A stretch of 64,000 nt of DNA, taken from Geitlerinema sp. BBD 1991-9 (lineage in GTDB: Bacteria > Cyanobacteriota > Cyanobacteriia > Cyanobacteriales > Geitlerinemataceae). The stretch lies in the NCBI GenBank assembly GCA_001657325.1, contig LWRO01000001.1:62001-126000 (forward strand), written 5' to 3'. Below the pieces are notes generated by a model. That model was not told the origin of the DNA. It saw only the letters and a list, made by a program, of their open reading frames with translations, and made no database searches. Position 1 is the stretch's first letter, and each line of letters starts with the position of its first letter. This document shows positions 1 to 8,155 of this stretch, in pieces. Made by a program: the position numbers and the translations under genes.

Positions 1-2
1 AC

Positions 3-77
3 GACCCGAAAAAAACAGGCGTTGTTGGAGAATTTGTGGAAGTTCTTGACCGAGCGACATCTGAATTTCTCTACTGA
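3..77 (+). CDS. 3' end of an unidentified gene (partial)
   Basis: An open frame enters from the left window edge and ends at TGA 75-77, giving about 24 residues (it ends ATSEFLY). The codons look coding-like and the frame stops 20 bases before the convergent folK stop, which fits a gene tail. Too little is visible to name a family. It could also be chance. Confidence 0.35.
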   Translation, partial: DPKKTGVVGEFVEVLDRATSEFLY

Positions 78-97
78 CACTGCAAACGCGACGCTAG

Positions 98-577
98 CTA
101 TAAGGGGCGCACGTCGGAACAGTTTACCGCTTTCAGCAATCGCGAGACAGATTGACCCGATACCGGATCGATCCAATTGGGGGCGATATCCGCCAGGGGA
201 ACGAGAACGAAGGCACGTTCTCGCAGTCGAGGGTGGGGAACTTGCAACGTTGGCGTATCGACAACGCAATCGCCGTAGAACACCAAATCTAAATCGAGGG
301 TTCGAGGCCCCCAGCGCTCCCGACGAACTCGATCGAACCTTAACTCGACTTGCAAGAGCGTTTCGAGCAGTTCCTCTGGAGATCGACTCACCCAGGCGAC
401 GATGCAACCGTTAAGATAGTCTGGCTGTGGCGGCCCGACCGGTTTCGTGCGATACCACCTCGATTGCGATATTATCGCAATATCGGGCATTTGAGAGAGC
501 ATTTCGATCGCACCGTCTAATATTGCTCGGGAATTTCCCAAATTACTCCCCAACGCGATCGCGACTCGTTCTCCCAT
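98..577 (-). CDS. folK: 2-amino-4-hydroxy-6-hydroxymethyldihydropteridine diphosphokinase
   Basis: This enzyme (HPPK) transfers pyrophosphate from ATP to 6-hydroxymethyl-dihydropterin in cytosolic folate synthesis. The 159 residues have the usual short HPPK length. The N-terminal LGSNLG (residues 9-14), the catalytic RWGPRTLDLDL (88-98) with its metal-binding aspartates, and PHPRL (114-118) are all present. I start at ATG 577 rather than the TTG one codon upstream. This ATG shares its A with the TGA stop of the upstream permease (TGATG), so translation is probably coupled. It is the last gene of the minus-strand cluster, although folate synthesis has no evident link to sugar transport. Confidence 0.95.
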   Translation of the reverse strand: MGERVAIALGSNLGNSRAILDGAIEMLSQMPDIAIISQSRWYRTKPVGPPQPDYLNGCIVAWVSRSPEELLETLLQVELRFDRVRRERWGPRTLDLDLVFYGDCVVDTPTLQVPHPRLRERAFVLVPLADIAPNWIDPVSGQSVSRLLKAVNCSDVRPL

Positions 578-1440
578 CAACCTTTCACCGCCCCTGCTGT
601 CAGACCTTGGACGATTTTACGCTGGAAAAACAAGACCAACAGCACTAACGGAACCGTTCCTAAGACCGTAGCTGCTGCAATCGTTCCATAGGGAATCTCG
701 AAAATGGACGATCCACCTAATTGCGCTGCGGCTACAGGAAGCGTTTTCATCTCTTCGACTGTAATGAAGGTCAACGCAAAAATAAACTCGTTCCAGGCAA
801 AAATAAACGCCAAAATTCCGGTTGTGACCAGTGCGGGTAGCGTCATCGGTAATACGATTTTCATCAACATGGCAATCGTTCCATAACCATCCACCTTCGC
901 AGAGTCTTCTAAGTCTTTGGGGAGCTGCTGAAAGAAGCTTCGCATCACCAAAATAGTTAGGGGTAAATTAATTGCAGTATAGGGAATAATTAATGCCAAA
1001 TAGTTGTTACCGATCCCCAATGCTTTGACAATCTCCAACAATCCCAAAAACAGCAAAATATAGGGAAACAAAGTAATGACTAAAACACCCGTCAAAATAA
1101 GTTGTTCTCCTGGAAGTCGCAGGCGAGCCAGAGCATAAGCGGCAGGAGCGCCAAATCCCAAACACAGCACGGTGGAGGTGAGAGCGACGAACGCGCTGTT
1201 AAACATATAGTTGAAAAACGGTCGCCGAGCGAACAGTTCGCTGTAGTGACTTAATGTTAATTGGTCGAAGCCAGGCAGGTAGACGTTGGGAATGGCAACG
1301 ATCGACTCGTTGGTTTTGATCGACGTTAAAAACTGCCAAACGATCGGCCCCAAGCTAAATGCGATAACGAGAAACACGGAGAGGGGAATAATTGAATTTC
1401 TCCAAGATAAATTATTTTTCTTTGCTCGATCTTTAGTCAT
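577..1440 (-). CDS. Carbohydrate ABC transporter permease, MalG/GgtD type
   Basis: Inner-membrane permease of a CUT1-type sugar or compatible-solute importer, 287 residues with about six membrane segments. The first lies at about residues 17-37. The EAA loop that docks the ATPase is visible as EDSAKVDGYG followed by KIVLPM around residues 178-198. The gene lies 65 bases after the other permease and overlaps folK by one base. The order binding protein, permease, permease matches the cyanobacterial glucosylglycerol transporter ggtBCD, but other glycoside importers have the same order. Substrate is therefore not assigned. Confidence 0.88.
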   Translation of the reverse strand: MTKDRAKKNNLSWRNSIIPLSVFLVIAFSLGPIVWQFLTSIKTNESIVAIPNVYLPGFDQLTLSHYSELFARRPFFNYMFNSAFVALTSTVLCLGFGAPAAYALARLRLPGEQLILTGVLVITLFPYILLFLGLLEIVKALGIGNNYLALIIPYTAINLPLTILVMRSFFQQLPKDLEDSAKVDGYGTIAMLMKIVLPMTLPALVTTGILAFIFAWNEFIFALTFITVEEMKTLPVAAAQLGGSSIFEIPYGTIAAATVLGTVPLVLLVLFFQRKIVQGLTAGAVKG

Positions 1441-1505
1441 TACACTTTAATCTCAAAAACTTAAATTTCAAAACATCACAAGGACTGTTTTTATGGTGCA
1501 AAATC

Positions 1506-2408
1506 TTAAGGGTTTTCACCTGCTGACTCCCTCACTTTTTCCAAGGCATAAAAAGCTAGAGCAACGACAGCAATCAGAATAATAAACGTCACAACGACCA
1601 ATGCCGCACCATAACCGAAATCGAGATAGCGACGAACGGTGTCGTAAATATAGAGAGAAACCATTTCCGTTGCACCAGCCGGCCCCCCTCCTGTCATAAC
1701 TTGTATTAAATCGAATACACCGAACGATTGTGCGAAACGAAACAACGATGCAATTAAAATTTGTGGCATTAATAGGGGCAGTGTGATTTGACGAAAGCTT
1801 TGCCAAGGTGTTGCTCCTTCAATGGCATGCGCTTCGTAAAGATCCTGTGGAATAGATTGCAATCCTGCCAATAGCAAGATACTGACAAAGGAAGTCGTTT
1901 TCCAGACATCTGCCGTAATCACAGAAACCATTGCTAATGTGGGATTGCCCAACCAATTAATGCCCGTTTGAATGATGCCCAAGCGCATCAAAATATCGTT
2001 CAAAACGCCATACTGATCGTTAAAAATCCACGTCCATGCCAGTGCCATAATAGCTGTTGGCAGCGCCCAGGGAAGAATTGCTATCGTGCGTACCATTCCT
2101 CTGCCGCGAAACGATCGATCGAGAACGAGCGCGATCGACATTCCCAAAACCAGCTCTAAGATGAGGGAAACAACGGTAAAAAACGTTGTATTCCAGATAC
2201 TTTCCCAAAATGCGCCATCTCCCCAAATTCTTGCGTAGTTATTCAGTCCACTAAATACGGGTTGCAGTTCAGTTCCTAGGTTTTGCGTAAACAAGCTCAG
2301 CCAAAAGGCTCGCCCGATCGGATAAGCATAAACGAGCAGTAAAATGAGAAGGGCTGGAAGCATTAATATCCAACCCGTGAGCCATTGTCGGTTTTGAATC
2401 GTCCGCAT
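1506..2408 (-). CDS. Carbohydrate ABC transporter permease, MalF/GgtC type
   Basis: Partner permease of 300 residues. A membrane segment at about residues 12-32 is followed by a periplasmic stretch and the conserved CUT1 core. The EAA loop YEAHAIEGATPWQSF then TLPLL lies near residues 191-212, and GGGPAGATE near 239-247 is typical of MalF-like proteins. It sits between the binding-protein gene and the second permease, so it should form a heterodimer with the latter. No ATP-binding subunit lies nearby. In cyanobacteria such transporters often use an ATPase encoded elsewhere. Confidence 0.88.
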   Translation of the reverse strand: MRTIQNRQWLTGWILMLPALLILLLVYAYPIGRAFWLSLFTQNLGTELQPVFSGLNNYARIWGDGAFWESIWNTTFFTVVSLILELVLGMSIALVLDRSFRGRGMVRTIAILPWALPTAIMALAWTWIFNDQYGVLNDILMRLGIIQTGINWLGNPTLAMVSVITADVWKTTSFVSILLLAGLQSIPQDLYEAHAIEGATPWQSFRQITLPLLMPQILIASLFRFAQSFGVFDLIQVMTGGGPAGATEMVSLYIYDTVRRYLDFGYGAALVVVTFIILIAVVALAFYALEKVRESAGENP

Positions 2409-2422
2409 TTCAAGTTACGAGT

Positions 2423-2458
2423 TACAAGTGACGATTTACAAGCTACAAGTGACGATTT
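2423..2458. repeat. Heptamer-type tandem repeat between transporter genes
   Basis: The 15-mer TACAAGTGACGATTT occurs at 2423-2437 and 2444-2458, a period of 21 (three heptamers). Related imperfect units flank it. It fills most of the gap between the binding protein and permease genes and resembles the short tandemly repeated repetitive sequences of cyanobacteria. Confidence 0.7.
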
Positions 2459-2490
2459 CGGTACTTTGAAATTGGTGATTGAAAGGTGAG

Positions 2491-3792
2491 TTAACGACCT
2501 AATAATCGTCGAGTTTCTTCGGCGGCCCGTTGCATGGCTCGATCGGGAGTCAGTCGATCGGTGAGTGCAGCACTGAGGTAACGTTGGAGAATGTCCGAAG
2601 CTTGTGCGTATTGAGCGATAGGGGGACGCAAGACAGAGCTTTCTTGCACGGCTAAAAGTTCGGGATAGTGGCTGTATTTAGCGACGATGTCGGGATCGTT
2701 AAAGAGCGATCGACGACTGGGAACGTATCCCGTCTCGAGAACGAACTGTTTCTGAGACGCTTCGCTGGTGATAAATTCGATGACGCGCCAAGCTTCTTCA
2801 GGATGTCGGGTGCTTTTAACCATTCCGAGACCCCAACCCCCTTGACACGCACCACTGTCATATCCGATTTGGTGAACCATCGGTTTGATGGCAATTTTCC
2901 CCGCTACGGGAGAATCTTCGGCGTTCGCCAGCGGCCAGACGTAAGGCCAGTTTCGCATGAAGGCTGCTTTGCCGTTTTGGAAAAACCGCCTGGCTTCTTC
3001 TTCTTGATAAGTGGTGACACCAGGAGGCGAAATGCCGTTTTCGAGGGTACTTCTGAGGAATTCCACCGCTTCGATGGTTTCCGATCGATCGAGTCCGACT
3101 TCTTTCGTTTCAGGATCGATCCAAAATCCGCCGAATCCTTCGAGGAGTTCGACGAACATCGCCGCCAAACCTTCGTATTGTTTCCCTTGCCAAACGTATC
3201 CCCATTCAACTTGTCCGCTCTCTTGCAAGGCGGTGGCAATGCGCGTTAAATCTTCGACGGTTTCCGGGGGATCGAAACCTGCTGCTTCGAGGAGATCGCG
3301 ACGATAGTAAAGCATTCCCGCGTCGGAACGGAACGGAATGCGATAGAGTCCATCGCTGTAGCGTCCGCCGTTGACATCTCCGTTGAGAAAGGCTGAAAGT
3401 TCTGCATCAGCGATTCGATCGCTCAAATCCACCAACCACCCCGCTGCGGCGAATTTTGGTGTCCAAACGATATCCATATAGACGAGATCGTAAGGCGAAT
3501 CGCCGAGGAGAAACGAGGAGGTGTAAAGGTCTTCAACTAGGTTGGTGGCGTTGGGCCCTTCGACAATTTCGAGGTCGATGTCGGGGTTTTGTGCCTCAAA
3601 TTGTTCGACGAGGGGTTGCCACTGCGCCGCCTCCAACGCCTGCATCAGCACGCGAATTTTAACGGGTTGCTGGCTGAAGGCGAGTTGGTGAATTCCTACA
3701 GCGAGAACCAGAGCGATCGAGGTGACGGCGAGATAAAATCCACCGTTGCGCTGAAATAAGTGCCAAAATTTAGAGAGTAGTCGGACAATCAT
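2491..3792 (-). CDS. ABC transporter sugar-type extracellular substrate-binding protein
   Basis: Periplasmic solute-binding protein (SBP family 1, COG1653-like) of 433 residues. A hydrophobic N-terminal segment at about residues 17-40 ends in AFSQQ and has no lipobox cysteine, so it is a secreted or membrane-anchored form and not a lipoprotein. The mature part shows the usual two-lobe pattern, for example PYDLVYMDIVW and GKAAFMRNWPYVW. I start at ATG 3792 instead of the TTG one codon upstream. It is the first transporter gene, followed by two permeases. Glucosylglycerol, sucrose or trehalose are possible ligands, and the sequence alone does not decide. Confidence 0.88.
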   Translation of the reverse strand: MIVRLLSKFWHLFQRNGGFYLAVTSIALVLAVGIHQLAFSQQPVKIRVLMQALEAAQWQPLVEQFEAQNPDIDLEIVEGPNATNLVEDLYTSSFLLGDSPYDLVYMDIVWTPKFAAAGWLVDLSDRIADAELSAFLNGDVNGGRYSDGLYRIPFRSDAGMLYYRRDLLEAAGFDPPETVEDLTRIATALQESGQVEWGYVWQGKQYEGLAAMFVELLEGFGGFWIDPETKEVGLDRSETIEAVEFLRSTLENGISPPGVTTYQEEEARRFFQNGKAAFMRNWPYVWPLANAEDSPVAGKIAIKPMVHQIGYDSGACQGGWGLGMVKSTRHPEEAWRVIEFITSEASQKQFVLETGYVPSRRSLFNDPDIVAKYSHYPELLAVQESSVLRPPIAQYAQASDILQRYLSAALTDRLTPDRAMQRAAEETRRLLGR

Positions 3793-3915
3793 CAATCATC
3801 TGTTTTGGCGAACGACAGTGTCAATTCTGTATGGTCAATTCTGTTGTTTGCCGCCGTTTGGGAGGACTTGGCCTCTAGTGTCGCATCATCTCGGTCGTGC
3901 GTCATCCTAAAATCA

Positions 3916-4533
3916 CTACGCACGATACCCGCTTTCACCGGTTATCACGGCCGAACCGATGAGATGGGCTAAGCGCAAGGCTTCGGGAACGTGACCGCGA
4001 TCGGTGAGGACTTGTAGAACTTTTGCGATCGTTCCGGGTGCTTCTTGGCAAGTTTGGAAGTAGAATGGATGAAAGGCGTGAATCGGCCCCGCACGACGCA
4101 ACCGATCCCATCGTTTTTCAAAATCCGGTAGGCGACGCATTGCCTGTTGCATTTTGTCCAGATTAGGCGGACGGCGCATGAGTGCAACGCAAGGACGCTG
4201 CAAGCGCTCGGCTAACTCGGGTAAATCGACGAGGTTAAAGCCACCCAATCCGATTCCGTCTAAAAGAACGAGGTGTATCTGAGGGTGAAACTTGCCACCG
4301 AGGAGTAAGTTGCAAATCGTATCGGTCGCGTCCCATCCATCGGCTTCGATTTGTCCCCAAACCATTCCCTCAAAGCGAGTTCCACCGCAGATAATCCCCG
4401 AGATCGATACGGTTCGATCTCGGTTGCGCTCGAAGGGAGCATCGTCAAACCCAACGACGCGAATGGTTCGATCGAGTCTGATTAAATCGGCAAGTTTCAC
4501 GATCGAGAGATAAAGCAAACACTCAAAGTTCAT
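3916..4533 (-). CDS. DUF99 (UPF0215) family protein
   Basis: A 205-residue DUF99 member, a family distantly related to endonuclease V but without an established role. Visible family features are RVVGFDDAPF, the GGTRFEGMVWG stretch and LVLLDGIGLGGFN, in which the aspartate pattern recalls endonuclease V active sites. I use ATG 4533. A longer frame reaches TTG 4566 but has no better ribosome site. It lies 120 bases upstream of the ABC transporter on the same strand, so it may or may not be co-transcribed. Confidence 0.82.
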   Translation of the reverse strand: MNFECLLYLSIVKLADLIRLDRTIRVVGFDDAPFERNRDRTVSISGIICGGTRFEGMVWGQIEADGWDATDTICNLLLGGKFHPQIHLVLLDGIGLGGFNLVDLPELAERLQRPCVALMRRPPNLDKMQQAMRRLPDFEKRWDRLRRAGPIHAFHPFYFQTCQEAPGTIAKVLQVLTDRGHVPEALRLAHLIGSAVITGESGYRA

Positions 4534-4649
4534 TATCTCGCGTTCGCGCTTGTCAATATCAGACAAACTCGCTTTAATAATGAGACTGAGTCTGCTTTAA
4601 AACTTTTTTTTTCAAAACTCGATCTGCTCGTAAAACAGGAGGTGAGGCC

Positions 4650-5003
4650 ATGTCTGTGATGACGGAAAACCAAAACTTCCGAGTGATTTGGCTGTCGGAC
4701 AGCGTGAACGTCCATACTGATATTCAGGAACGTCACTTACCCGCACTGAGATCGGGTTTTGCTGGGTATCCCATGAATCCTCGTTGGGACGCACTGAAAT
4801 TTCGGGCCTGGAAACTCGGCCGTCAGTGGCGTAAAGCCTTAGATGCTGGTGAAATGTGCGTGCGTGCCAAAGATTCGCTCTTGATGTCGGTTCGCGATGT
4901 CGAAGCGTCTGAATCCGAAGCGTCTTCGTTGGATTCCGAGGATACTTCATTACCCGCAAGGTCGTCTAAGTGGGGAACGCGCATTTTGGCTTGGGGGTGG
5001 TAG
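4650..5003 (+). CDS. Conserved-looking hypothetical protein
   Basis: A 117-residue protein with no family I can name firmly. A strong ribosome site, AGGAGGTG at 4637-4644, precedes ATG 4650 by five bases. The first 80 residues are compact, with MNPRWDALKFRAWKLG as a striking basic and aromatic patch. The tail from about residue 83 is Ser/Asp/Glu-rich (SESEASSLDSED) and likely disordered. It is divergent from the DUF99 gene across 116 bases. The good start site and codon use argue that it is real. I infer a small soluble cyanobacterial protein of unknown role. Confidence 0.7.
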   Translation: MSVMTENQNFRVIWLSDSVNVHTDIQERHLPALRSGFAGYPMNPRWDALKFRAWKLGRQWRKALDAGEMCVRAKDSLLMSVRDVEASESEASSLDSEDTSLPARSSKWGTRILAWGW

Positions 5004-5079
5004 ATCGGATTCCCTTGTATCGCAGTCGAACAGTTCGTGTGAGTTCGATTCCCCTCAAGGTCACTACTATCCGATCGAG

Positions 5080-5114
5080 ATTCCCAGCTTGGCACTTCCA
5101 GGCTGGGATCTTTA
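5080..5114 (+). terminator. Probable intrinsic terminator after the 4650 gene
   Basis: A stem of TTCCCAGC pairing with GCTGGGAT (5081-5109), with a 12-base loop, is followed by a short T run (5110-5113). It lies between the 4650 gene and the DUF2892 gene. Confidence 0.55.
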
Positions 5115-5191
5115 ACGTTCTTTAGTTGACTAATTAACTAATCGGTTATAAAATAATATAAAATAATGTAAAGGGAAAGGAGCTTACTGAG

Positions 5192-5395
5192 ATGTCTAGC
5201 AACATCGGCAAGATCGATCGCTTCGTTCGCTTAAGCCTCGGCGGAATTCTACTATACCTAGGACAAACGATGTACGCTGGGGAGCAGCTCGGACTCGCAT
5301 TGACCGTCTTTGGAATCGTTGCGAACGTAACGGCAATGGTGGGTTTCTGCCCCTTATATCGCCTGCTGGGAACCAGTACCCGCACTGATGTGTAA
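5192..5395 (+). CDS. DUF2892 (YgaP-like) small membrane protein
   Basis: A 67-residue inner-membrane protein matching the DUF2892 pattern. It opens NIGKIDRFVRL, then has two hydrophobic segments (about 14-30 and 34-52) separated by a short polar turn, and ends GFCPLYRLLGTST. The family is found alone or fused to rhodanese domains in YgaP. Here there is no rhodanese. AAAGGAG at 5175-5181 gives a good ribosome site. It is followed 51 bases later by a methyltransferase on the same strand. Confidence 0.85.
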   Translation: MSSNIGKIDRFVRLSLGGILLYLGQTMYAGEQLGLALTVFGIVANVTAMVGFCPLYRLLGTSTRTDV

Positions 5396-5446
5396 ACGGG
5401 GATCGCAGGCAGAACATCGCGATTCCCTTATCTTAAGGTTCGTCTG

Positions 5447-6121
5447 ATGAACTGTTCGCCACTCTCTCAAATTCAAAAACGCCTGTTTGCTTGGGGAATG
5501 TCCAAAGCCAACGAGGCCGACGATCGAACGTTACAATCGATCGGTCACCCTCACTTTCTCAACCTGGCACAACTCAAACAGTCCTTGTTGGGGAAACTGC
5601 GAGGTCGCGTCTTAGAAATCGGACCCGGTGCAGGCGCAAACTTCAAATACTACCATCCAGAGATCGAGTGGGTGGGGATCGAACCCAATCCGTTCATGTA
5701 TCCTCACCTGGAAGCCGAAGCTCAACGTTACGGGTTAACGCAAGTTCGCATCGAAACGGGAACCGCCGAACACCTGCAAGTCGAAGAGAACAGTATCGAT
5801 GCTGTCGTTAGCACTCACGTTCTTTGTTCGGTGCGCGATCTCGATCGAGCCTTAGACGAAATCGAGCGCGTTCTCAAACCCAACGGTCGTTTCGTCTTTC
5901 TCGAACACGTCGCTGCCTGTTCGGGAACTTGGACGCGCCACGTTCAAAATGGAGTCGCGCCGCTTTGGACGAACCTGTTCGATCGATGCCATCCCAACCG
6001 CGAAACCGCAGCAGCCATCGATCGATCCCGATTCACCGAAATTCAGTATCACGACTTTCAACTGTCATTCCCAATCGTCAGTCCGCACATCGCCGGATTT
6101 GCCGTGAAAGGGGGAGGGTAG
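5447..6121 (+). CDS. Class I SAM-dependent methyltransferase
   Basis: A 224-residue Rossmann-fold methyltransferase of the METTL7/UbiE-like kind. Motif I, VLEIGPGAGANF, is near residues 55-66. The acidic motif II residue is in GIEPNPF, motif post-I includes DAVVSTHVLCSV, and the ERVLKPNGRFVFLEH stretch is typical motif III. No membrane segment is visible. The substrate cannot be read from sequence. Its plus-strand neighbours are a small membrane protein and a thioredoxin-reductase-like flavoprotein. Confidence 0.85.
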   Translation: MNCSPLSQIQKRLFAWGMSKANEADDRTLQSIGHPHFLNLAQLKQSLLGKLRGRVLEIGPGAGANFKYYHPEIEWVGIEPNPFMYPHLEAEAQRYGLTQVRIETGTAEHLQVEENSIDAVVSTHVLCSVRDLDRALDEIERVLKPNGRFVFLEHVAACSGTWTRHVQNGVAPLWTNLFDRCHPNRETAAAIDRSRFTEIQYHDFQLSFPIVSPHIAGFAVKGGG

Positions 6122-6231
6122 GCGCGAGAAACTCTCAACACCTACCCAAGGGATGAGGGGGGTTATCACTCTATCCCATTTCTCGCTGCGCGTCAAAAAA
6201 CGATATTGCCGGTTAAAACACCACTATCATC

Positions 6232-7230
6232 ATGCAGATCTCCAAACAAAACCTCGAAGAATACCAAGACAAAATTTACGATGTCATCGTTGTCGGTGGC
6301 GGTATGGGAGGACTGTCTGCCGGAATTTACCTACAACGCTACAACCTTTCGTCTTTAATTATCGACAAAGGCAAAGCGAGATCCTTCTGGATGCAAGAAC
6401 TGCATAACTATCTCGGCTTACCGTCAGACACCCCCGGACGGAATCTCCTCAAACAAGGCAAAGACCACTATCTCTCCGTGGACGGGGATCTGTTAAACGG
6501 CTACGTTGAAGAAGTCATCGATGAAGGCGAGACCTTCGCCGTGCGCGTCAAAGTCGGACGCAATCAAAGCCTTTATCCGACCTTCCGCGCCAAATACATC
6601 GTCGCCGCCAGCGGTATCATCGACAATCTGGTTCCTCTAGACGACATGAAAAACGTCTACGAATACGCCGGGTACAATCTCCACGTTTGTATGGTGTGCG
6701 ATGGGTACGAAATGACCGACAAACGTGCGGGTTTGTTCGTCGGTAGCGAGAACAGCATCAAAATGGCGTTTGGCTTGAGTTGGTTTACACCCAAAATCAC
6801 CATTTTCACCCACGGCTTGTTTGAAGTGAGCGACGAAATGCGATCGAAAGTCGCCAAAATGGGATATCGCATCATCGAAACGCCGATTGCGGAATTCCTC
6901 GGTGAAAACCATCAAATGAACGGTGTCAAGCTAGTGGATGGAACTGTCGTTCCGCTAGACACGGGATTGATTTCGATGGGATCGCACTACCACAACACCT
7001 ATCTGACGAGTTTGAACCTGGAAATGCAAGGTCAGAATCTGGTGACGGATAAAGTGGGAAGAACTTCACACCCGCGCGTTTTCGCCATTGGGGATTTGAA
7101 AGTCGGGTTGAATCAAGTCGCGATTGCAGTCGGTGACGGTGCGTTAGCCGCGACGAATATCTGGAAAGAAATTCGACAAAAAACGGGCCCGCGTCCTTGG
7201 GTGGAAAACTTGGAAGCAGTCGCCAGTTAA
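6232..7230 (+). CDS. Thioredoxin-reductase-like FAD-dependent disulfide oxidoreductase
   Basis: A 332-residue flavoprotein with the two-domain layout of bacterial thioredoxin reductase. The FAD site VIVVGGGMGGLSAG lies at about residues 17-30. A redox CxxC, CMVCDGYE, sits near 153-160, where thioredoxin reductase has CATCDG. The C-terminal FAD motif is VFAIGDLKVGLNQ. The usual NADPH Rossmann motif is replaced by GLFVGSENSIKMA, which lacks the GxGxxA pattern. The electron donor may therefore not be NADPH. Cyanobacteria are known to hold such divergent relatives, including ferredoxin-linked and diflavin-linked types. I do not choose between them. Confidence 0.85.
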   Translation: MQISKQNLEEYQDKIYDVIVVGGGMGGLSAGIYLQRYNLSSLIIDKGKARSFWMQELHNYLGLPSDTPGRNLLKQGKDHYLSVDGDLLNGYVEEVIDEGETFAVRVKVGRNQSLYPTFRAKYIVAASGIIDNLVPLDDMKNVYEYAGYNLHVCMVCDGYEMTDKRAGLFVGSENSIKMAFGLSWFTPKITIFTHGLFEVSDEMRSKVAKMGYRIIETPIAEFLGENHQMNGVKLVDGTVVPLDTGLISMGSHYHNTYLTSLNLEMQGQNLVTDKVGRTSHPRVFAIGDLKVGLNQVAIAVGDGALAATNIWKEIRQKTGPRPWVENLEAVAS

Positions 7231-7250
7231 TAGTCACCCGTCGCCAGTTA

Positions 7251-7291
7251 CCCGTCACCCGTCACCCGTCACCCGTCACCCGTCACCCGTT
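7251..7291. repeat. Heptamer tandem repeat (CCCGTCA)n
   Basis: Five perfect CCCGTCA units run from 7251 to 7285. Degenerate units lie on both sides, in the short gap between the flavoprotein and the MBL gene. It is a typical cyanobacterial short tandem repeat and does not encode protein here. Confidence 0.9.
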
Positions 7292-7324
7292 GCCTTCTTC
7301 CCCTCTCTCGAAAGAGAATTCATC

Positions 7325-8155
7325 ATGGTCAAAGATCTCGCAATTACCGTTCTCGTTGAAAATACCGCTTGGGGGCGAGACTTGCTGGGCGAACACGGTT
7401 TGGCGTGGTGGATTGAGGCGGACGGACATCGAATTCTGTTCGATACCGGACAGGGATACGTTCTCAAACACAACGCCAAGCAGCTAGATATTTCCCTGAA
7501 CGCCGCAGAAGCCATCGTTCTCAGCCACGGTCACGACGACCATGCGGGGGGATTGTCAGACGTTCTGGCTGAGTGTGGCGCGGAAGTCGATCTGTACTTG
7601 CACCCCGACACGCTGAAGCCGAAATACAGCCCTCGTGGGGAAATTGGCGCACCGTTGCGGGATGCGGATGAGTTAGAACGTCGGGTGCGTCGGTTGGTGG
7701 TGACGGCGGAACCGATGCAAGTGGTTCCGGGAGTGTGGCTGACGGGAACGATTCCTCGAACTCATCCGTTGGAAGATACGGGGGGATCGTTTTGGCACGA
7801 TCGAGATCGTCAGGAGATCGATCGATTGTTGGACGATCGATCGTTATTTATCGAAACCTCCAAAGGTCTCGTCGTCGTTCTCGGTTGCGCTCACTCAGGG
7901 GTTATCAACACCCTCGATTACATCGCCGATTTGACGGGAGTGCGTCGAATTTACGCTGTGATGGGGGGAATGCACCTGCTGCGGGCGAATCGGGAACGGT
8001 TGCAGGCGACTGTTGACGCACTGTCTCGGTACGAAGTGCAGCACGTTGGGGCGAACCATTGCACGGGAACGAAGGCGATCTCGTTTTTCTGGGAACGTTT
8101 GCTCGATCGATGCTTTGAATGTCGCGTCGGAACGCGCTTTGAAGTTCGCGATTAA
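7325..8155 (+). CDS. MBL-fold metallohydrolase (COG1237-like)
   Basis: A 276-residue metallo-beta-lactamase-fold protein. The metal site is visible as SHGHDDHAGGL (residues 64-74), with further ligands likely at the His of VVLGCAHSG and the C-terminal NHCTG. The layout matches the COG1237 group, some members of which are annotated in pterin (RFA-P synthase-like) metabolism. That assignment should not be taken as shown here. The ATG at 7325 follows a heptamer repeat. Its stop codon overlaps the stop of the convergent DUF2126 gene within TTAA. Confidence 0.8.
   Translation: MVKDLAITVLVENTAWGRDLLGEHGLAWWIEADGHRILFDTGQGYVLKHNAKQLDISLNAAEAIVLSHGHDDHAGGLSDVLAECGAEVDLYLHPDTLKPKYSPRGEIGAPLRDADELERRVRRLVVTAEPMQVVPGVWLTGTIPRTHPLEDTGGSFWHDRDRQEIDRLLDDRSLFIETSKGLVVVLGCAHSGVINTLDYIADLTGVRRIYAVMGGMHLLRANRERLQATVDALSRYEVQHVGANHCTGTKAISFFWERLLDRCFECRVGTRFEVRD

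Noticed and set aside
2652-2894. Minus-strand frame resembling proteins wrongly predicted from tRNA genes
   Set aside because: It lies inside the well-supported ABC substrate-binding gene in another frame. No cloverleaf can be drawn.
5004-5075. tRNA-like T-arm sequence GTTCGATTCC after the 4650 gene
   Set aside because: The flanking five bases do not pair as a T stem, and no acceptor, D or anticodon arm is present.
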